From Burhinus oedicnemus (Eukaryota; Chordata; Aves; Charadriiformes; Burhinidae), in contig VFFE01006977.1 of the NCBI GenBank assembly GCA_008921705.1, forward strand, positions 570,374-634,373: 64,000 nt of DNA. The letters are read 5' to 3'. The position numbers and the translations under genes were made by a program. The notes beneath the pieces were generated by a model that did no database searches, was not told the origin of the DNA, and saw nothing but the letters and a program-made list of their open reading frames with translations. This document shows, piece after piece, positions 39,581 to 54,625 of this stretch (positions are counted from its first letter, which is position 1; each line of letters starts with the position of its first letter).

Positions 39581-42500
39581 AAATTCACCTTTTTTCCAGT
39601 TATTCCTTCATATTTTTAAACTCCCACTTAAGCAGGAAAAGCCTCATTTAAATATGCTTTCTTAACTAAGAAACAATGAGATTTGTGGCCATCTAAACGT
39701 TCTAAAACTGGTTGATACAGATCTATGTGCTTGAATCAACCATCCATATGGTCATTATGACCTTTTCTGAAAGCAATGCAGCCCGAATCAAGTGAATCAA
39801 TCAAGGATTAATAATGCTTTATATCTGCGTATAGGAAATCCACCATAATATAATACATACAAAATACACAGCTAGAGAAAAGAACTCAAAGATACTTGTT
39901 TTGTTATAAAAAAACCCCACCTTCATTCTCATCATGCAGCATTATTAATTCAATCTCCTTGCTTCTGTACCATTTTAATCGCTTACTTCATGGAAGCCAC
40001 GTAAAGAAGCACAAGAGTTTCATAACTTCTAGAGTGATGGGAAGACAGATATGAGGTTAGCTCTAAACTCAAAAAACTCCTATTCCGCAGTCAAGCACGC
40101 TGCCAAAAGACCACAGATGTATACCATATGAGCAGCTTAAACTGTGATACTGAAGGGAAGTCATGGAAATTCTTTGTTTATAATGTACTCATGTAATTCT
40201 AAGGTGTAACATGCATTAACTTAGTATTTTAGTTGTTTTATTTTTCAGTTTGATAATTTTATAGCTGTACTAAGAAAAAGTTCATGAAAGGAACTCAAAA
40301 AGCAAGATAATAGAAAAATAGAAAGTGAAAACAATGCAAAAGATGCGAACATTATAAACAAACCATGACAGAGAACCAGTTTTGAGCTGCCTTTTTTTTC
40401 TTTTGAGCTGATTTTTGTGCTAACAGAAGTCAGTGCAAAAAATGTAATCACATTTTTCTTCACTAAACCCAGACACTAGTTTTATCACAGTGGCTTTTTT
40501 AAAAGGAAAGAAACAGACTGGCTTTCTGTTCTTTTCAGAATGAAGTCTCAAGTTACAAGATATACGTGAATGAAGTCCTTTTGTCTTTTGATAATTGAAA
40601 CTATCTGCAGATAGAGCCAAGAAGCAGCTTCTCCAATACTGCTAAATTGCAGGGGAGTGGGGTGGAAAAGGGGGTGGAAATCTGCCTAGGCTGAGTCATT
40701 GTGAAGACATAGTAAAGAATGACTGCTGTGTAAATCCAAAGCTATTGAGACATAAATTGGCTGACCTAGTGGTCAGTTTTTAAGGCTTACAACAAATACG
40801 AGAACCAAGCCCTCCCTTGATATCTTGCACTTCCCCTTTCAACAAATGACACTTTTGAGTTGCGTTAGTTTTGAACTGAGAAATAATTTTCAACTGATGA
40901 GGACGCCACATAGCCAAAGTGATCAAAATTTAGAAGATTCAACAGAAAAGCTGCTACTTCAGCCGAGTTTGACTGTTTTGTTTCAACAGGATCCAAAAAA
41001 TGGACTGAACAATAAATAGTATTTCTGAAACCCAAACTCAGATGTAATTGTGTTTGACAAATAAGTTAAAAGTTCCAGGTTCTTTTTCTTGGCTATCTGT
41101 TCTACTGCTGACTTAACTACTGCATACCACTTTCTCTCACTTACATGAACTTTCTCATGTAAAGTTTGGAATAAACAAACAATTAAAAAAAACACAGACT
41201 GAGACTTTTCAGCAAGAATATGTTCACAAAGTCTTCCTGAAGATGAGGAGGAGAACAGGCAGCTAGATCAGTTTTAAAAGTCACCATGCGGGGGACTAAG
41301 AGAAATTGATTTCAGCAAAAAATCAGCATTCTTTTAGTGTTGTTTCCAGTGGAACTTCCAGTGAAAAGATATTTTATTTTTAGACAAAAGTGTCCAAACT
41401 GAAGTCCCTACAAGTAACAGCAATACTGTAAAACTATCTAGTGTCTTAGTGTGCCATTGCCTGCAACTGTTGCCATCTCTATCAATTAAAATATTGCATG
41501 AACTAAAATAAGAGAATACTGGCATGTGACCTAAAATGCTCTGAAATAATCAGTTCAACTGTTTATCTACGAAGTGTTCTAAAATTAGTTTCCATGCCCA
41601 TGGGAAAGAACTGATGGAAACTCAAGATCTCGCCTATCTTCCATAGGTGTCAAGTTGATAATGAATGGAAAATTTAGGACCTGTGAAACAGCTGCGCATC
41701 TACTCTGACCAAAAGATAATCCTTGAAAACAAACACTGAAGGAAACCAGATCCTATCTCTTAAACAACTCTCCTTAGGCCATGGCTATGAATACTTACTT
41801 TTCTTCACTGAAGAGAACAGCTGGGATCTGTAACAGAATGATCTCCCAACTTAAATGCCCAACTCCAAGGGAAACCAAGAGTTTATTCATTACAGATGGC
41901 ACTTGGGAAATTCTTAATTGTTGCGGTAAAACACTACTGGCTCAACCATGTCTTACGTATGACTTCAGGTTTTATTGGCACCTTTATTTTCTGTATTTTA
42001 AAATATGGTTTATAAAGAAGGGGGAAGAGAAAAAAACGCCACCACATACATAAAAAACATTTTAGTGAAACGGAGAGGACCAGCTGGATGACAATCTTCT
42101 CGTCTCCTCTCGTTACTTTAAGGATTGTGCTGAAGGGAAGATCGTGTAGAGAATCCCTCTTACCCTACACCTGGCCCCTACTAGATGGTGCTGATTTGAC
42201 CAACAAAGAACCTGGCTGCGCTATCAGCTGAAATGCTCCTTTTGCGTAGACTCTGCTTTAATCTGCCACACAAAATGCATACAGAAATTTTCGCCTACAT
42301 GGGTACTACAGTATACCACTAAGGTGGAGGGTAGGCTTTCTTGCAGGGAAACAGAGAGAAGAACTTCAAACAGAATGTGTGCATTGTGATACTACCGTCA
42401 AGTTTTTCCTTCAGAAATCTAATCAAAGCAAAAAGGTTATAACTGTGCTTATTAAAGATACCCATCACTTAAGGCATAGATAAAATCCCCCACAAACAAA

Positions 42501-44430
42501 TCTATAGCTTTTTTGTTTTAAATCTACACCCTTCCCCCTGCAAAGCAATACAGATTTAGTCAAATTTTTCTAAAAAATATCATCATAAGCTTGCTATTTT
42601 CAAATAGAGATAAGCACCGCAAGTGTTCCCTTGGTGTAGTATCTTCAAGATGACCAATGAGCAAAGCTGTATTCAGGGCATTGCCCAAAAACATTATATC
42701 CTCATTTAAAAGAAAGAGTTGTGCCATTTGCCTGGATCTCAGGATTCTGCCTACCTTCAGTCTGATGAAGAGAAGAGAAACAACTGGGTGGCTATACATT
42801 TAAAGGACAATCTCTTATAACAAACATTTATAAAAATGCTTCTTATATTAAGAGGTTGCAATACTTTAAACAAAGAAATCTTAACAGTACTGTTTTTCAA
42901 CACTTATTTTTCTATTCTTGTGAGATTATAGCTAGACTGTCCCGTAAGAAATATTCTGGAATAGAGAAAATATTATCATCCACAAGATGACCAGCAGATA
43001 AATACAAAAAAATGGAATCTACCCAAATTTTTTAAAGATTACATTTATACCATAGATAAGATGAATATCTCCTTATCAAATCAGGTTTCCTGGGGCCTTA
43101 CCAAAGTAACACCTTCCACTGTCTTGTTTTATAAAGTAAAAATATATGTTCACTTCTAAAAAGGTATGTTTCTTCAAAAAAGCCCACATAAGTTGCTTAA
43201 GAGGTTAAATATAGCTCTTAAAAACTAATTATAACTACTGCACACTTCCAGTGGAGCTTCTGTAGAAACACCAGGCCTTTTAATCTGATAAAACCATTGC
43301 ATAATCCAAGCTGTAATAATGTAAGAGACAGGATTGGTTTCTAAAGTGGCAAATGTCTATAGCTTGGGTGTTAACAACAGTCAATTTATGTTACTTGTCA
43401 GCTATAAGCTGGTTTTGAGCACTACCCAAAAGCTTTAATAAATATAGGAAGAATGTAGGTCTCCATCTTGTGCTGCACAATATTTTGAAAATAGTAATGA
43501 CACAACATCCATTAAGGATTCAAGCATCCATTAGAGAGCCCCACTATATAGATGTTAGCTTTCCACTATAAATTTATTTTTCTGAATTCTAAGAAAGAGA
43601 AAGCACACTTCCATAGCCTTTACCTTACTTCCACAATTTGTTGAAACTTTTTAAAATTTATGCAAGCAATCCTACTAAATCCAAAAGACTACTAACCTGT
43701 AACTAAGCCAAAATTACTCCAATGAATCATAAATTGCTTCTTTTACACAACAGGAACCCATTTCAGGGTGATAATACTGAAATTTTATAATTTACAGCAG
43801 TAATAAAGGATAAGGATTCATGTATATCAATGAAACCGAAACTTGCACTCAGAGCCTTAGTTGTGTCAGTACTTGTCCATTCAATAAAACTATTTCCCGC
43901 AATGTATCTCAACACTTAAAAAATAATTTCAGAATCTTATATATTTTTTCCTCTGCTGTTACCTTAAACTTAGGGCAAAATATGTACTTCCTTCTCAAAA
44001 TCAATGCATGCTGCTACCATCCTGAATTAAGTCTACAGAGAGCTCAATACAGCCTGGTATATCTGGGCTTTCCATCATATACTAGTAAGTTGTATCATTC
44101 TAGCTCTCAAAAAGAAAAAAGTCCATATGATAAAACCAACTTTCTTTTACTAACCATTTTCCCTCCAAAGGTATTGAAAACAATAAGGCACAGAGGTTGT
44201 ATGTTACCCACCAGACTACTGAAGTGTTAACAGTTTTATGCCTTAGTAATGGAGAAACCCACATGAATTTTTTAACAAATATTAATAAATTCTTTATCAT
44301 ATGGAAATATATTTCTTTCCAATGTCATGGTCCAGATTAAGTTTAAAGTTGCAGCTGAAAGAAAAATGCTCATGTTGTGGAATCTATGTGCTATTTACCT
44401 AAGGCATGTGACCTGACATGTAGGAAGTTT

Positions 44431-44483
44431 GGGTTTGGTGGGGTTTTTTTTTTGTTGTTGTTGTTGTTTTGTTTTGTTTTTTA
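44431..44483 (+). repeat. T/G-rich low-complexity tract with TTG repeat
   Basis: A G-rich start (GGGTTTGGTGGGG) followed by ten T, about five TTG units, and TTTTG units. Confidence 0.93.
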
Positions 44484-47400
44484 ATTAAAGTAGCTGCCAT
44501 TTGGTGAATTACATCATTTTCCATGCTTAAGTACACAAACTACCCATTTTGTAATTTGTTATAATTTCTTTTGTATTCTTTGTTGTTTAGTTAGAGAGTT
44601 ATATTTTAAGCAGTACTACTCCAATTGCATGGCCTGTAGCAGTTACACTTCTTGAACTTGTGGGGTAAGCTCCTTCACATCACAGGTTCAGAAACAGGGG
44701 AAAAAAGCTATCACCCAAGAGAAACTTCAAATGTATCTAGAAAAATATTAAGGATGGAATTGTGGATACAATTTCTTCTACGCTGAAGAAATGCAATCAA
44801 ATTGGAAGCATATGTTCCAAGGTCTGACATATCCAGTATCAGGAAAACTCTGCCAGATTATGAAATTTACGCCTGCCTCCCTGCAGAGGGTATTGCATCG
44901 GGAGAAGGGAAAGCCCAGTTCTTTTGAAAAAGACAGCACAGAGGCCAGGACCAAGACTGGCTATGTACAATGTCAAATTGTCACTGTGTCCTACATGCAC
45001 CAGCTACCAAGTTGAGTCACTCATACACCATGAAATACAAGTGTTTCTTTATGTAAAAGTAGCAGATAACTAAAAACTAATTATCTGTCAGTCTAGGATT
45101 TTAGATAACTAATAAACATTTGATTTCACCCACATTTTCATAAAGTTCTGAGATGAATCAAAAATGAGTATGTTAGCTGTAGTAAATTTAACAGGAAGTA
45201 TGTAACACAAGTATCTTCTATCAACCTCTGAATTAGCTGTGCAGTCACACAGAGAACCTCCACTCAAACATGGTGGTATCATGAAGTTGGAAGCCTATCT
45301 ATGAAGGTCCAGAAGCTCCCTGGCAGGCAGATAGACCTGTCACTGGGTCAGTTTCAAGCTTCTCTTTTTCAACAAGAAAACTCTAAGGCTCCTGAAAGAG
45401 CAATACGATAAACCCTGAATATGCGTCTGGATCAATCCACGATTAGACAGCTAGACTTCCACCAGTCTAAAGCCTTAAAAATGCAACCAGAGAAAAAAAA
45501 TAAAAAAACCCTAAATAAACTAAAAATCAGTTTATTAAAATAAGTGCTTTTAAGAAAGGAGAAAGATCCAGGGGAGTTGTCTCAACCAGTTCCACGAATG
45601 CCGGGATTAAGCAACACAGCTTTATCAAGCACTACAGAGACATTCCCCCTGGCCCCCGCCACCGACTTTCATCGGAAAAAAGAACCCGCAAACAAACACA
45701 CAAAAGACTAACTTGTCAATATAAGAGGTATTGTTAAAACAAAACATCTTTATTTGGCATAAAAAAATACTAGAAATTAACAGAAACACACTAAGCATCA
45801 CAAACGCAAAAGATAAATTTAAGTAATTCTGTCATTCAATATCGGATCAGTTTTACATGTGTGACTGAATATATATTCCTGCTTCTTGAATCCCATCTGT
45901 GAATGCACACATTTTCAGAATACTACCAGTCACACTTCAGTTCCTGGCTCTTATCAAGTGAATTAACACCATCTCAAACATATTTGCATTCTCTACCTGT
46001 TCTTTTAGTACCAACTCCACAAAGCTAGTGGAGCTTTAACACAATTAAGAAATTGCTCCAAAAATGTGTGGAAGAAAAAAGCTCATGCTTTTGTAATATG
46101 AAGAAAGATGTACAACAGATGTGAAATGTTTTTGTGGATGTTTCTGTTTAGAGAGACCTGGAAAAATGGCGTTTCCTAACAAATAAAAGATAGCAGGCAA
46201 TTCCTATAGGCTTACAATTCTCCATGATGACTCCTGATTTGTTATTGTTACCCTGAAGCTCTTTAAATTATTTGGACTCTGAATAATATACACAGAAGTA
46301 AGAGAGATCACAGATAAAGGTACTAGTTCCAGAGATGTGGTACCTTCTGGAAGCTTGTTACTCTGAGTGCAACATGATAGGGTTAGGAAAAATGTATGTG
46401 TAATTCTAATTTTGGCATCCTACTGATTATGTATACTACTCTTTCTAGCCTTTCCATAATAGTGGTCTTGATTAAAGACCATTGTTCAGGAAGGGAAGCA
46501 CATGCATTTCCAGATGGCATAAATATGCTGCAATGACTAAACAACATTTGATGAACACATGGAGCTCTGGCAGCACACCAAAAAGTAACCACTGCATTCA
46601 TGTCATAGAAGTACTGTCTGACAAACTTGAGATAAACCAAGCTAAATTACAATGGGTAAAACCTGGGAATACACTACCTCCCAACTCCAAGTCTTAAAAA
46701 GTTAGTAATAAAGGTTAAAAAAAAAGTTATAGTGTCAATTTTAGACATCAGCTTGTCCAACAGAAGTTAAAACCAAAATAAGTTAAGGGTATTTTTTCTC
46801 CTGGTTCTAATCAAGCATTTATTTTAAAGTGCGAGCTCACAAGAACAGCTTTAAAATACTTGCTTCACGTTTAGCCTGGTCTCTTTATTTTCCTGTATGT
46901 TAAATCTTGATGTTATTTACACTCAAATTCACGTTTCCTTTCTAAGTTCATGACTCTTGGTCCCATTTCTATTCCAAGACCTCATACCTCCCTCAGCCCA
47001 TCTCCCAAATACCTCGTTATCTTCTCCAGCTCAACATGGCTAAAGAACAGAGATGAACATCCTCCAGATGCTGCCAGTTATTCTCTAGGCTAATACAGGT
47101 GTCAGCATCATGTCTCCTGTTAAGGTCTGTGAACCAGGCAAGACCTTCAGCTCAACTCTCTCCTTGGACATTCATAGTCTAGTTTTGCTATTGAAGGCAG
47201 CAACATTTTGCAATTTCTTTCCTCCACCAGAGAAGTGGGTTTATTTTCCTCATGAGAAATTCAGACGTCACAGATGCGTATCTGTCATCTTTCCTCTCGT
47301 GTTTGGGTTTTCGAGTGGGGTAATGCCCACTTTTTATGTTTGTGCCATAAAACCATCACACCAACCAAAGAATTTAATGTCTAGAAAATAGGAGTAGCAC

Positions 47401-49151
47401 GTGTCCCAATTATTTTCTACAAATCAAGATACTCAGTCACAGTGAATGGTCTCAGTCGTACCTTCTAGTAAACGCTACGTAACTTCACATCTTGGCATTC
47501 TAGCCACAAAGAAAATAGATGCTTTAGAAAAATGGATTCAAAAAATTCTTGAGGGCCACAGACAAAAAGGAAAATTAAATTAGCATGGTAGATCAAATGC
47601 ATATGTAGTATATACAGTCAGGCCTTCATCAGGATTTCAGTAGTGACATGCATGAGGGTCTTGTGAAAGCTGTTGAGTCCAAGCGTTCACCTCTGTTCTC
47701 ACTCTCCAAACCAGCATACTCATCCATTTCTAATGCCCCTTGATTCTGTTTTGACAGTCAAAAAATCAAGGTGTAGCCTGCCTTAGAGTTAACAGACAAG
47801 TCCTGTCCACCCACCCCTCCCACACACAATCTGGCACAATTATTTTTGCCACAAATTAAGAATGCTTTTACCTTGAATAATTTGCAGTCTTTGGTGCCCT
47901 CGATCATTAAATTGTTAGAGCAGTGCCTGGTTATACGTACCTTTTGTACTGTCAGATGTTATTAAAGGTAGACATGAACATTGATTTTCTAACAACAAAA
48001 TAGAAGGTGATAGAGCTTAGGATAAACTGTTAAAATCCATGAAAATTACTAAAGCTATTACAAGATTGTATGCTTGCAGAGAAAGATCAGAGAAACAAAT
48101 TTTTCATTACTAATCAAGCAATTTTGAAGGTGACTGTAGAACAGCTTTGGTTCGTTTGCTTCTTTTACTCATCCTCTCTCAAGATAAAGGACTGCTACAT
48201 GAACTTTCTTTTTCCAGAAAAAGGATGTTCTTTTTGTAACTGTGCTGTTTTTATCCCCAGTTATATCATTGAAATTAGAATTTTTAAACTATAACTATGT
48301 CAGGTAGGTAATACGCATTAACATACCTCCTGCCACTGGTTACAACAATACCTCTGTTACCACATGTCCAAATAATGGCTTTATTAAAATATCCTTTTCC
48401 CAAATACCTTGAATAATTCACTCATAGCCTGCAAGGACTCTTGAAAGCAAAACATCTTAGTTATGTAGTTCACAGATTTTTCAAGCTAACACAGAAGTGT
48501 ACCAGCAGGCTGATTATTCCTCTGATCTCGTGAACAAGAGAGAATTCACATTTATTTATTTACAGCCAATGAAAACATGTTTTTGCCCCCCATCACAGCT
48601 AAGAACGCCTTCAGCTGGGCCTCTCAGAAACTTAATTGGTTTGTTGTATACCAATTAGTGTGTATAAAAATAAATACTAAATATTTTAATGCAGTTCTTT
48701 AAAAATTCAAACACAGATCTCAGAAGTACAGAAATTTTCTTCATAAGTAATCCTGAAAAATCCATAAATGTGTCTAGGTACTTAATCTTTTTTTTGTTGC
48801 TGACATGCCACGAGAGCTATTTTTGGAAATACAACAGTTGCTTTCTGGACATCTCCATTCCAGGACAAGTAGGGATGGGAGTGACCAGACAGAGATGTTT
48901 CTTACTCCTCTACCCTCAGGCATGGATTTCGTTCCAGCACACTCACTGTAACAGCATAGGTGAAGTCTCCATGGAAGGGAACCACAGAGGAGATAGTCGT
49001 GCTATCTTATTGGGAGCAAGACCAGAAGATTAAGACAAGATCCAGAGACAGACAGTTGCTTTACAGTAAGCACCGAACTTCAAGACTGCCTTCTAGTAAA
49101 CTGTTGTCACCTTGTAGACAACTGTCATTACTAATACACAATCAGTTGCCC

Positions 49152-49172
49152 GGGGGGGTGGGGGAAGGGGGG
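49152..49172 (+). repeat. Compact G-rich site, predicted G-quadruplex
   Basis: G-tracts of 7 (49152-49158), 5 (49160-49164) and 6 (49167-49172) separated only by T and AA. The 7- or 6-G run can be split, so the site satisfies four tracts of three G with short loops. It lies on the non-template strand relative to plus, so the XRCC4 pre-mRNA carries the C-rich complement. Confidence 0.9.
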
Positions 49173-51058
49173 CGAGAGATTCGGAAAGTAACAGATAACT
49201 AAGATGACTGACTTTACAGAAAACTTCATTGTTTAACAGACAACATGAAACAAGGTATCATTTCAGTAGGTTTAATAATTTCCATTGACACAGGACAAAA
49301 TTTTCATCTCTGACTATAATTAAGTGTGTGTATTTGAAATACCCCTTTAAATATCCCATTTGCTATTCACTAGTATTTGCATTCTTGTTTAACATTTTCA
49401 GTTTCAACCTATGTCCTAGAAAACACCTCATTATTTCTTAATGAGGTTAAAACTGTATTGCTTAATGTATTTCAATATAACACTGACAAAACCAAAAAAC
49501 TGAAGAGGTGAATGGCTGATTTAGAAAATCAATTTCTCAAAGCAGGTAGCAAGACTACACTGTTTTAACTCCTTTGTGAGCCGAGGGAAGTAAAAGATGA
49601 TAGTAAATTCTTCAATTTTTAATCGTTAGCCAATAAAACCCCTAAAAAATAATTATCAGCTGTCTCTTGGTTATTTAAAAGATGACACGTTCTCATGATA
49701 TGCATGGTGTTGAACAGGATTTTTGTTTAGCTTAAACAGTATTGTAAATTGTGAATAAAACAGTACTTGCAAAGGCTAGGTAAGCTCACAATTTTTCTCC
49801 AACTATATACCTTCAGACTTCCAAGTTCACCACAGTACCTCAGGTTCAGAGCTTTAATCTAGACTTTTTACTTGCGCTGTAACTGCCAATCAATAGCTCA
49901 AGTTAGTAAGTCTCTAAAAGCTCCATTAGATAGTGCATAAACATCTTTTTTTCCTAAGAGTGATTCAGTTCAGAGGAGAAGAGTATAGATTCAGGCTAGA
50001 GAAAAAGAATATGGTCAGGTTTGTTCCAAATAAATAGCAAAATCCATCCATATAATGTTTCTGGGATGGACTAGCTATACATAGAATAGCAAATTTTCAT
50101 TCTAGTTAACATTGAACAGGCACAAACACAAATGCAAAGTAATGAGTTCAGTATGAAGTCAGGACAATCTATCTCCTATTGCTTTTTGAGTTGTATAGCA
50201 ATCAACTAAGTGCACAGAGAACTAGTATAAAATGTAACAAGCAGCTGAAAATTTGAGGATGGTAATTCAAGTTCTGCATTAAGTCATTTTAGCTAAATTA
50301 GCATTTAATCCCAAACTAAACTGCATATATATTAAGCATCATCCAATAACGAACAGTATGTCTCATGCACTATTTTCTATTAAGAAAAAAAAACCAAACA
50401 GTTTGAAATAGGTTTAGACTAAGGGCACAATAACGCACGCTTACCAGTGTATAAGTATACAGACACACAAACTATAATATAGCTTGTACCTGATTATGCA
50501 AATCATTGATAAACAGCTTCTGTTAAGAAAACACAGGAATGTAGACATGCAAGACAAAACTACAATGAAATACTTCTGTTTATTGATAGAAACTACTACT
50601 GAAAAGCATCACTTTGCAAACCAGAGGATGTTCTCTCACCTAAGAGGTTCTCTTTTAAGTCTGACGTAGTATGTAGGAGACTGAATCTGATGAGATGTAT
50701 ACATATTTGCTAATAAAGGCCATAACAGCAATTCCTGGATTAGAGAATGCAGTTCATTTTTGGAGAGCATGACGACACATTCAGCATAATTTTTCTTTTC
50801 CTACTGATATCTAATTGTTGGAGGGTTTTTTCCACTTCCTGCCTGCCCCCTCCACCCCCCATTTATGTCAAGTTAAAAGACTTAGAACAATGTAACATTG
50901 CAATAATCCAGATTGAATGAGCAGTAAAAAACACCTATTACCAAATTCCACTTTTTGGTATCTCTGCAGCTCCTAAGAGCATTGGCAAGGCTCTGTTACC
51001 ATAAATTAGCATATGCTTATATATGTGTGTTATACTAATAACCTGCAGGTATTAATCA

Positions 51059-51107
51059 TGCACTGAGAAGACAATGTGAAGACAACGTGCACTGAGAAGA
51101 CAATGTG
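51059..51107 (+). repeat. Perfect 20-bp direct repeat, 29-bp period
   Basis: TGCACTGAGAAGACAATGTG occurs at 51059-51078 and again, unchanged, at 51088-51107. The spacer AAGACAACG looks like a partial third copy of the AAGACAATG core. Confidence 0.95.
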
Positions 51108-51339
51108 CTTGTATGAACAGAACAAAAATCGGTACCTCAAAGTCTTAAAAAAAAAACCAAACCAACTCAAACTTAGGTTTGTCAGAGAAGAACATATGCA
51201 GAAAGACAAGGGTTTGCATTCTGAAAATGCAAAATACTCCAAACGAGTACCAGTTACATTTTATATCCAGCAAAGCAATTAAAATTAAATTCTAAATGAA
51301 ATGTCAGACACTATTTGAAGGAGCATCTGAGAGGAATTT

Positions 51340-51357
51340 AAAAAAAAAAAAAAAAAA
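51340..51357 (+). repeat. Homopolymer A(18)
   Basis: Uninterrupted run of 18 A. No retrocopy was recognised upstream of it. Confidence 0.97.
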
Positions 51358-54300
51358 GACAAATCATCTTCTATGGAAGAGCTTTTCCACAGAATTATAC
51401 TATGCAGAAACTTACTCTTGAAATTGTACACTGTATTTACCTCTCTGGAAAATGTAGTTCTGTAAGAGAACCATGTTCAAGACTTGAAAAACAGAGAACA
51501 TATCTTCCAAAGGATTTTCCAGTGATAATAATATCTTTCAGAAAAATTCTAAATGAATATTTCACTCACCAAAAGTTTCAAATATATATGTAATTTGGCT
51601 TCAAATTTTAAATCTCAAATCAAAGACCTCTAGGCTTTGTCCTCCATAATAAAAAACAAACTTAGTCCACATGTTGTCTGACATCTAACAGGCAGTAATT
51701 AGCATTCTGTAAAATCCTAAAGTCAGACACAACAGTTTAGAGTGTTTATAGTGAGGTAGCAAAATTAGAATAGTACTGTTCCACCAGAAAACAGTTGACT
51801 TTGCTCTGTTTATTGGACAATGAAATGAGAACTTGTTTTCACTGTTCAGAGCAAACTTTATTTTTATGTCAGATCTACTAATATAGAGTGACTTCATAAG
51901 ATAAGTGAACAAGCAAAGATGTATGTATTTCATGTCACTGCAACTTAAGGGAAGAAAACAACAGGGAGCGTAACACCTTCCTCAATGCAAGTACTAGAGC
52001 TGCTTGATTTCTGCATCACATTACATGTAGACATTTCTGTATTTGCCAGGTTTTTAAAAATACTGGATGTCTCAAATTTGCTCTTTTCTTACATGTCAAG
52101 GCAATTTCAGTATGTAACTGTAGCAGAACTAGTGTATGTGTTGAAATTAACTGGAAGCGTTTACTCAAAGCTTTGAGGGTTAAAACATATCCATTAAACA
52201 TCCATAAAACATTTTTTCTACTGGTAAAGGTTCTATTTTAATGAATGAAAAATATAACAAAACATTATTATCCTAAGCTTGAGGGTCTTCCTGTGCCTTT
52301 GCAGGCAGAAAGACGAATGCTTCCTCTGGAGCTGCAAAGGCATTTCTGAAGAGAAACATAGGTGAGATTCTTGCTGTTCTTCAGGCTCTCTTACAGAGAA
52401 TATGAGACTAAAGCCTTGTAGTGAAGTTTTAAACCCCACACACAGTAATCTCTTTTCCAGAACATCTACTGTCCTCTGTATTTTCTTGGGAAACTAAGAC
52501 TTGTCAATATGCCATGATTTAAAGATTTTCCTCCTAAAATGAAAGCATTTGTACTCAGCTGTACAAGTAAAAGTAAGCCTTCATGTCTGCACAGAGATTT
52601 GAAATACACAGCAGGTATGCCAAAAAGGGAAAATCTGAGGGAACTGAAAGGAAGGGAGGGGAAATAATACAATAACATTAGGAGGGAGAAAGGACAACTG
52701 ACAATTTTTCTTCTAGAAATCAAATCAGTATCTGTTATTTTGCTATTTTAAGAACATTTTACTGCTATTTTAATACATTTAGACTGTCATTGCACTCATG
52801 AAATAAGAAAATGCCCTTTATAGTGTCATTTACAATAGACCTTAAAGCAGTTAAACTACTGTCTTTGTTGAATTGGATATTTCCAGTGAAATCCACAAAT
52901 CCTAACAGGTAGAGGGAAACTGGAGGGGTATTTATTTATTACAGCCTTTGATTCTTCGTTTTTCAATAATCCCTCATTTTTAAAGGTATATACTATTGAT
53001 ATTTTAAATGCACTTCCCCCCAACAATTCCCCAAACCAAGAAAAATATTCCAATCAAATAGCTGAACAACGAAAATAGCATAACAATTCTCCAGGACTTT
53101 TTTCAAATATTGTACACATCTTAATATATGGGGGAAAAAAATAATTTCATTAAAAAAAGCTTTTCTTACCGCAAGGCTACAGAAGTGATACACTGTATTT
53201 AAAGTGTACCTACAAGACCTGAAGAGTTCATAAAGGTACGCATCAGGCGAGATGGGGAAAACCATGTAGCACTTAGAAGTCTGAGATTACACAAAAGACA
53301 ACAAGATGTTTTTACTACATAAGGCACATTAGTAAGCTATTTCTAAAACAGGTTTCTGACAAACTCATTCAAGTGTACGCTCTTAAATCCTGAAGTACAT
53401 AGATATAAATGATACAGAAGAGTCATTGGCTTTACAGTGACCTAAAAATTAACCACTTCATCCTTCTGTCTTTTCAGTTGAGCATTTAGTCGAATTGCCT
53501 GGGAAACAATCTGAACTCTCAGTGACCTTTGTTATCCAAACAACATATCCTCAGTGGTTTAGAGCAAAGGGACTACTCAAACCTTGAACCAAGACAGTTT
53601 GGACAACATAAAGAGCTCTACCAATTCTACTTCACTTATTCAGGATGCTGTGAAAAGTTTTGGTTAGCATGAATTTCTCCAACTATTTTTAACTTGTAGT
53701 AAACTCATAATGAACTCACAGAACCGACCACTGAAAAGCAGCCACAGGAAAAGGAAGAGACAAGTAACAGCAACTCCTCCATCAGCCCAAGTAGCAACGG
53801 TACCGTATCTAAGGTGGAATTTCTCAAGCTCATACCCTCCCTGTTTACAAATTTACAGAAAAGGAAAGAAAAAAAACAGAGCCTGTCACATTACTGTAAA
53901 AAAGACGACTGCTAGCACTCAAATAACTGTTTATCAAAGGCTATTTAATCAATTTAATTGCCAGTACAAAAAAAAAAAATCTTGCCGGATTTCCATTATT
54001 TATTATATGTGGAGTGACTTGCTAAAGTACTTGGAAAGATTTACTTCCAAGTGGTCACCTACTTAGATCAAGCGCTAAATCACTGACTCTGTGATGGTGT
54101 TTGTTTAGGTGGCAGCAGTTTAGCTGGCCCAGCCTCAATGGCCCCTTACTGAGATCTCTGTGTGTGTGGCCCATTTTATACTGCAGCTGGCTTGACACAC
54201 AAGTCCCACTGTATACCAAACCCATTGTTATTTTAATGTGACTCTTAACAGTCTACTTTGCCCTCACCACCCTAAAAACAGTTCCTAAGGGCAGAGTGCT

Positions 54301-54625
54301 GGATGTCCTACGGCAAAGCCACCTGTCATAAAGATAAATCACAAAACACATTTTTAAAGGCATAATTTTTCAGGCTCAGTGAGGCTAAGATACAGCTAGA
54401 ATAAGTATTTATAAAATTCAGACAGCATTTTATCTTTTTTGATCACCATTTCAAAAAGACAAGTAAGTAAGTACTAAACTCCTTATGGACTTCCTTCAGT
54501 TAGATTATGATTCTTATCCTGATACTTTTAAAATTACATGCAACTATGACACTGCAAAATAAACATGTTACACGTCCTCTAAATCAGGTAAGTATTTGTG
54601 ACTTGGTGAAGTTTTCCATCCATTC

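Larger units (their letters stand above)
28966..40000. other. Unique AT-rich intron sequence
   Basis: No gene or clear transposon. It holds the ATT repeat at 32.49 kb, the enhancer-like block at 32.85-32.96 kb and a T/G-rich tract at 39.55 kb. Confidence 0.6.
40001..50000. other. Unique AT-rich intron sequence
   Basis: No gene or transposon recognised. A G-rich stretch at about 40652-40678 has three G-tracts, the T/G tract at 44.43 kb and the G-quadruplex candidate at 49.15 kb are listed or noted separately. The open frames of up to 136 codons are not recognisable and have no supporting signals. Confidence 0.6.

Noticed and set aside
43820..44230. 136-codon open frame, plus strand
   Set aside because: Composition looks like translated AT-rich intron; no domain, no conserved motif.
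51340..51357. Poly-A tail of a processed pseudogene
   Set aside because: No coding or RNA-like sequence was recognised upstream and no flanking duplication was seen.
53161..53265. Possible cryptic XRCC4 exon, minus strand
   Set aside because: A strong donor-like GCGGTAAGA exists, but candidate acceptors are ordinary, the encoded peptide has no counterpart in XRCC4, and the two known exons join perfectly without it.
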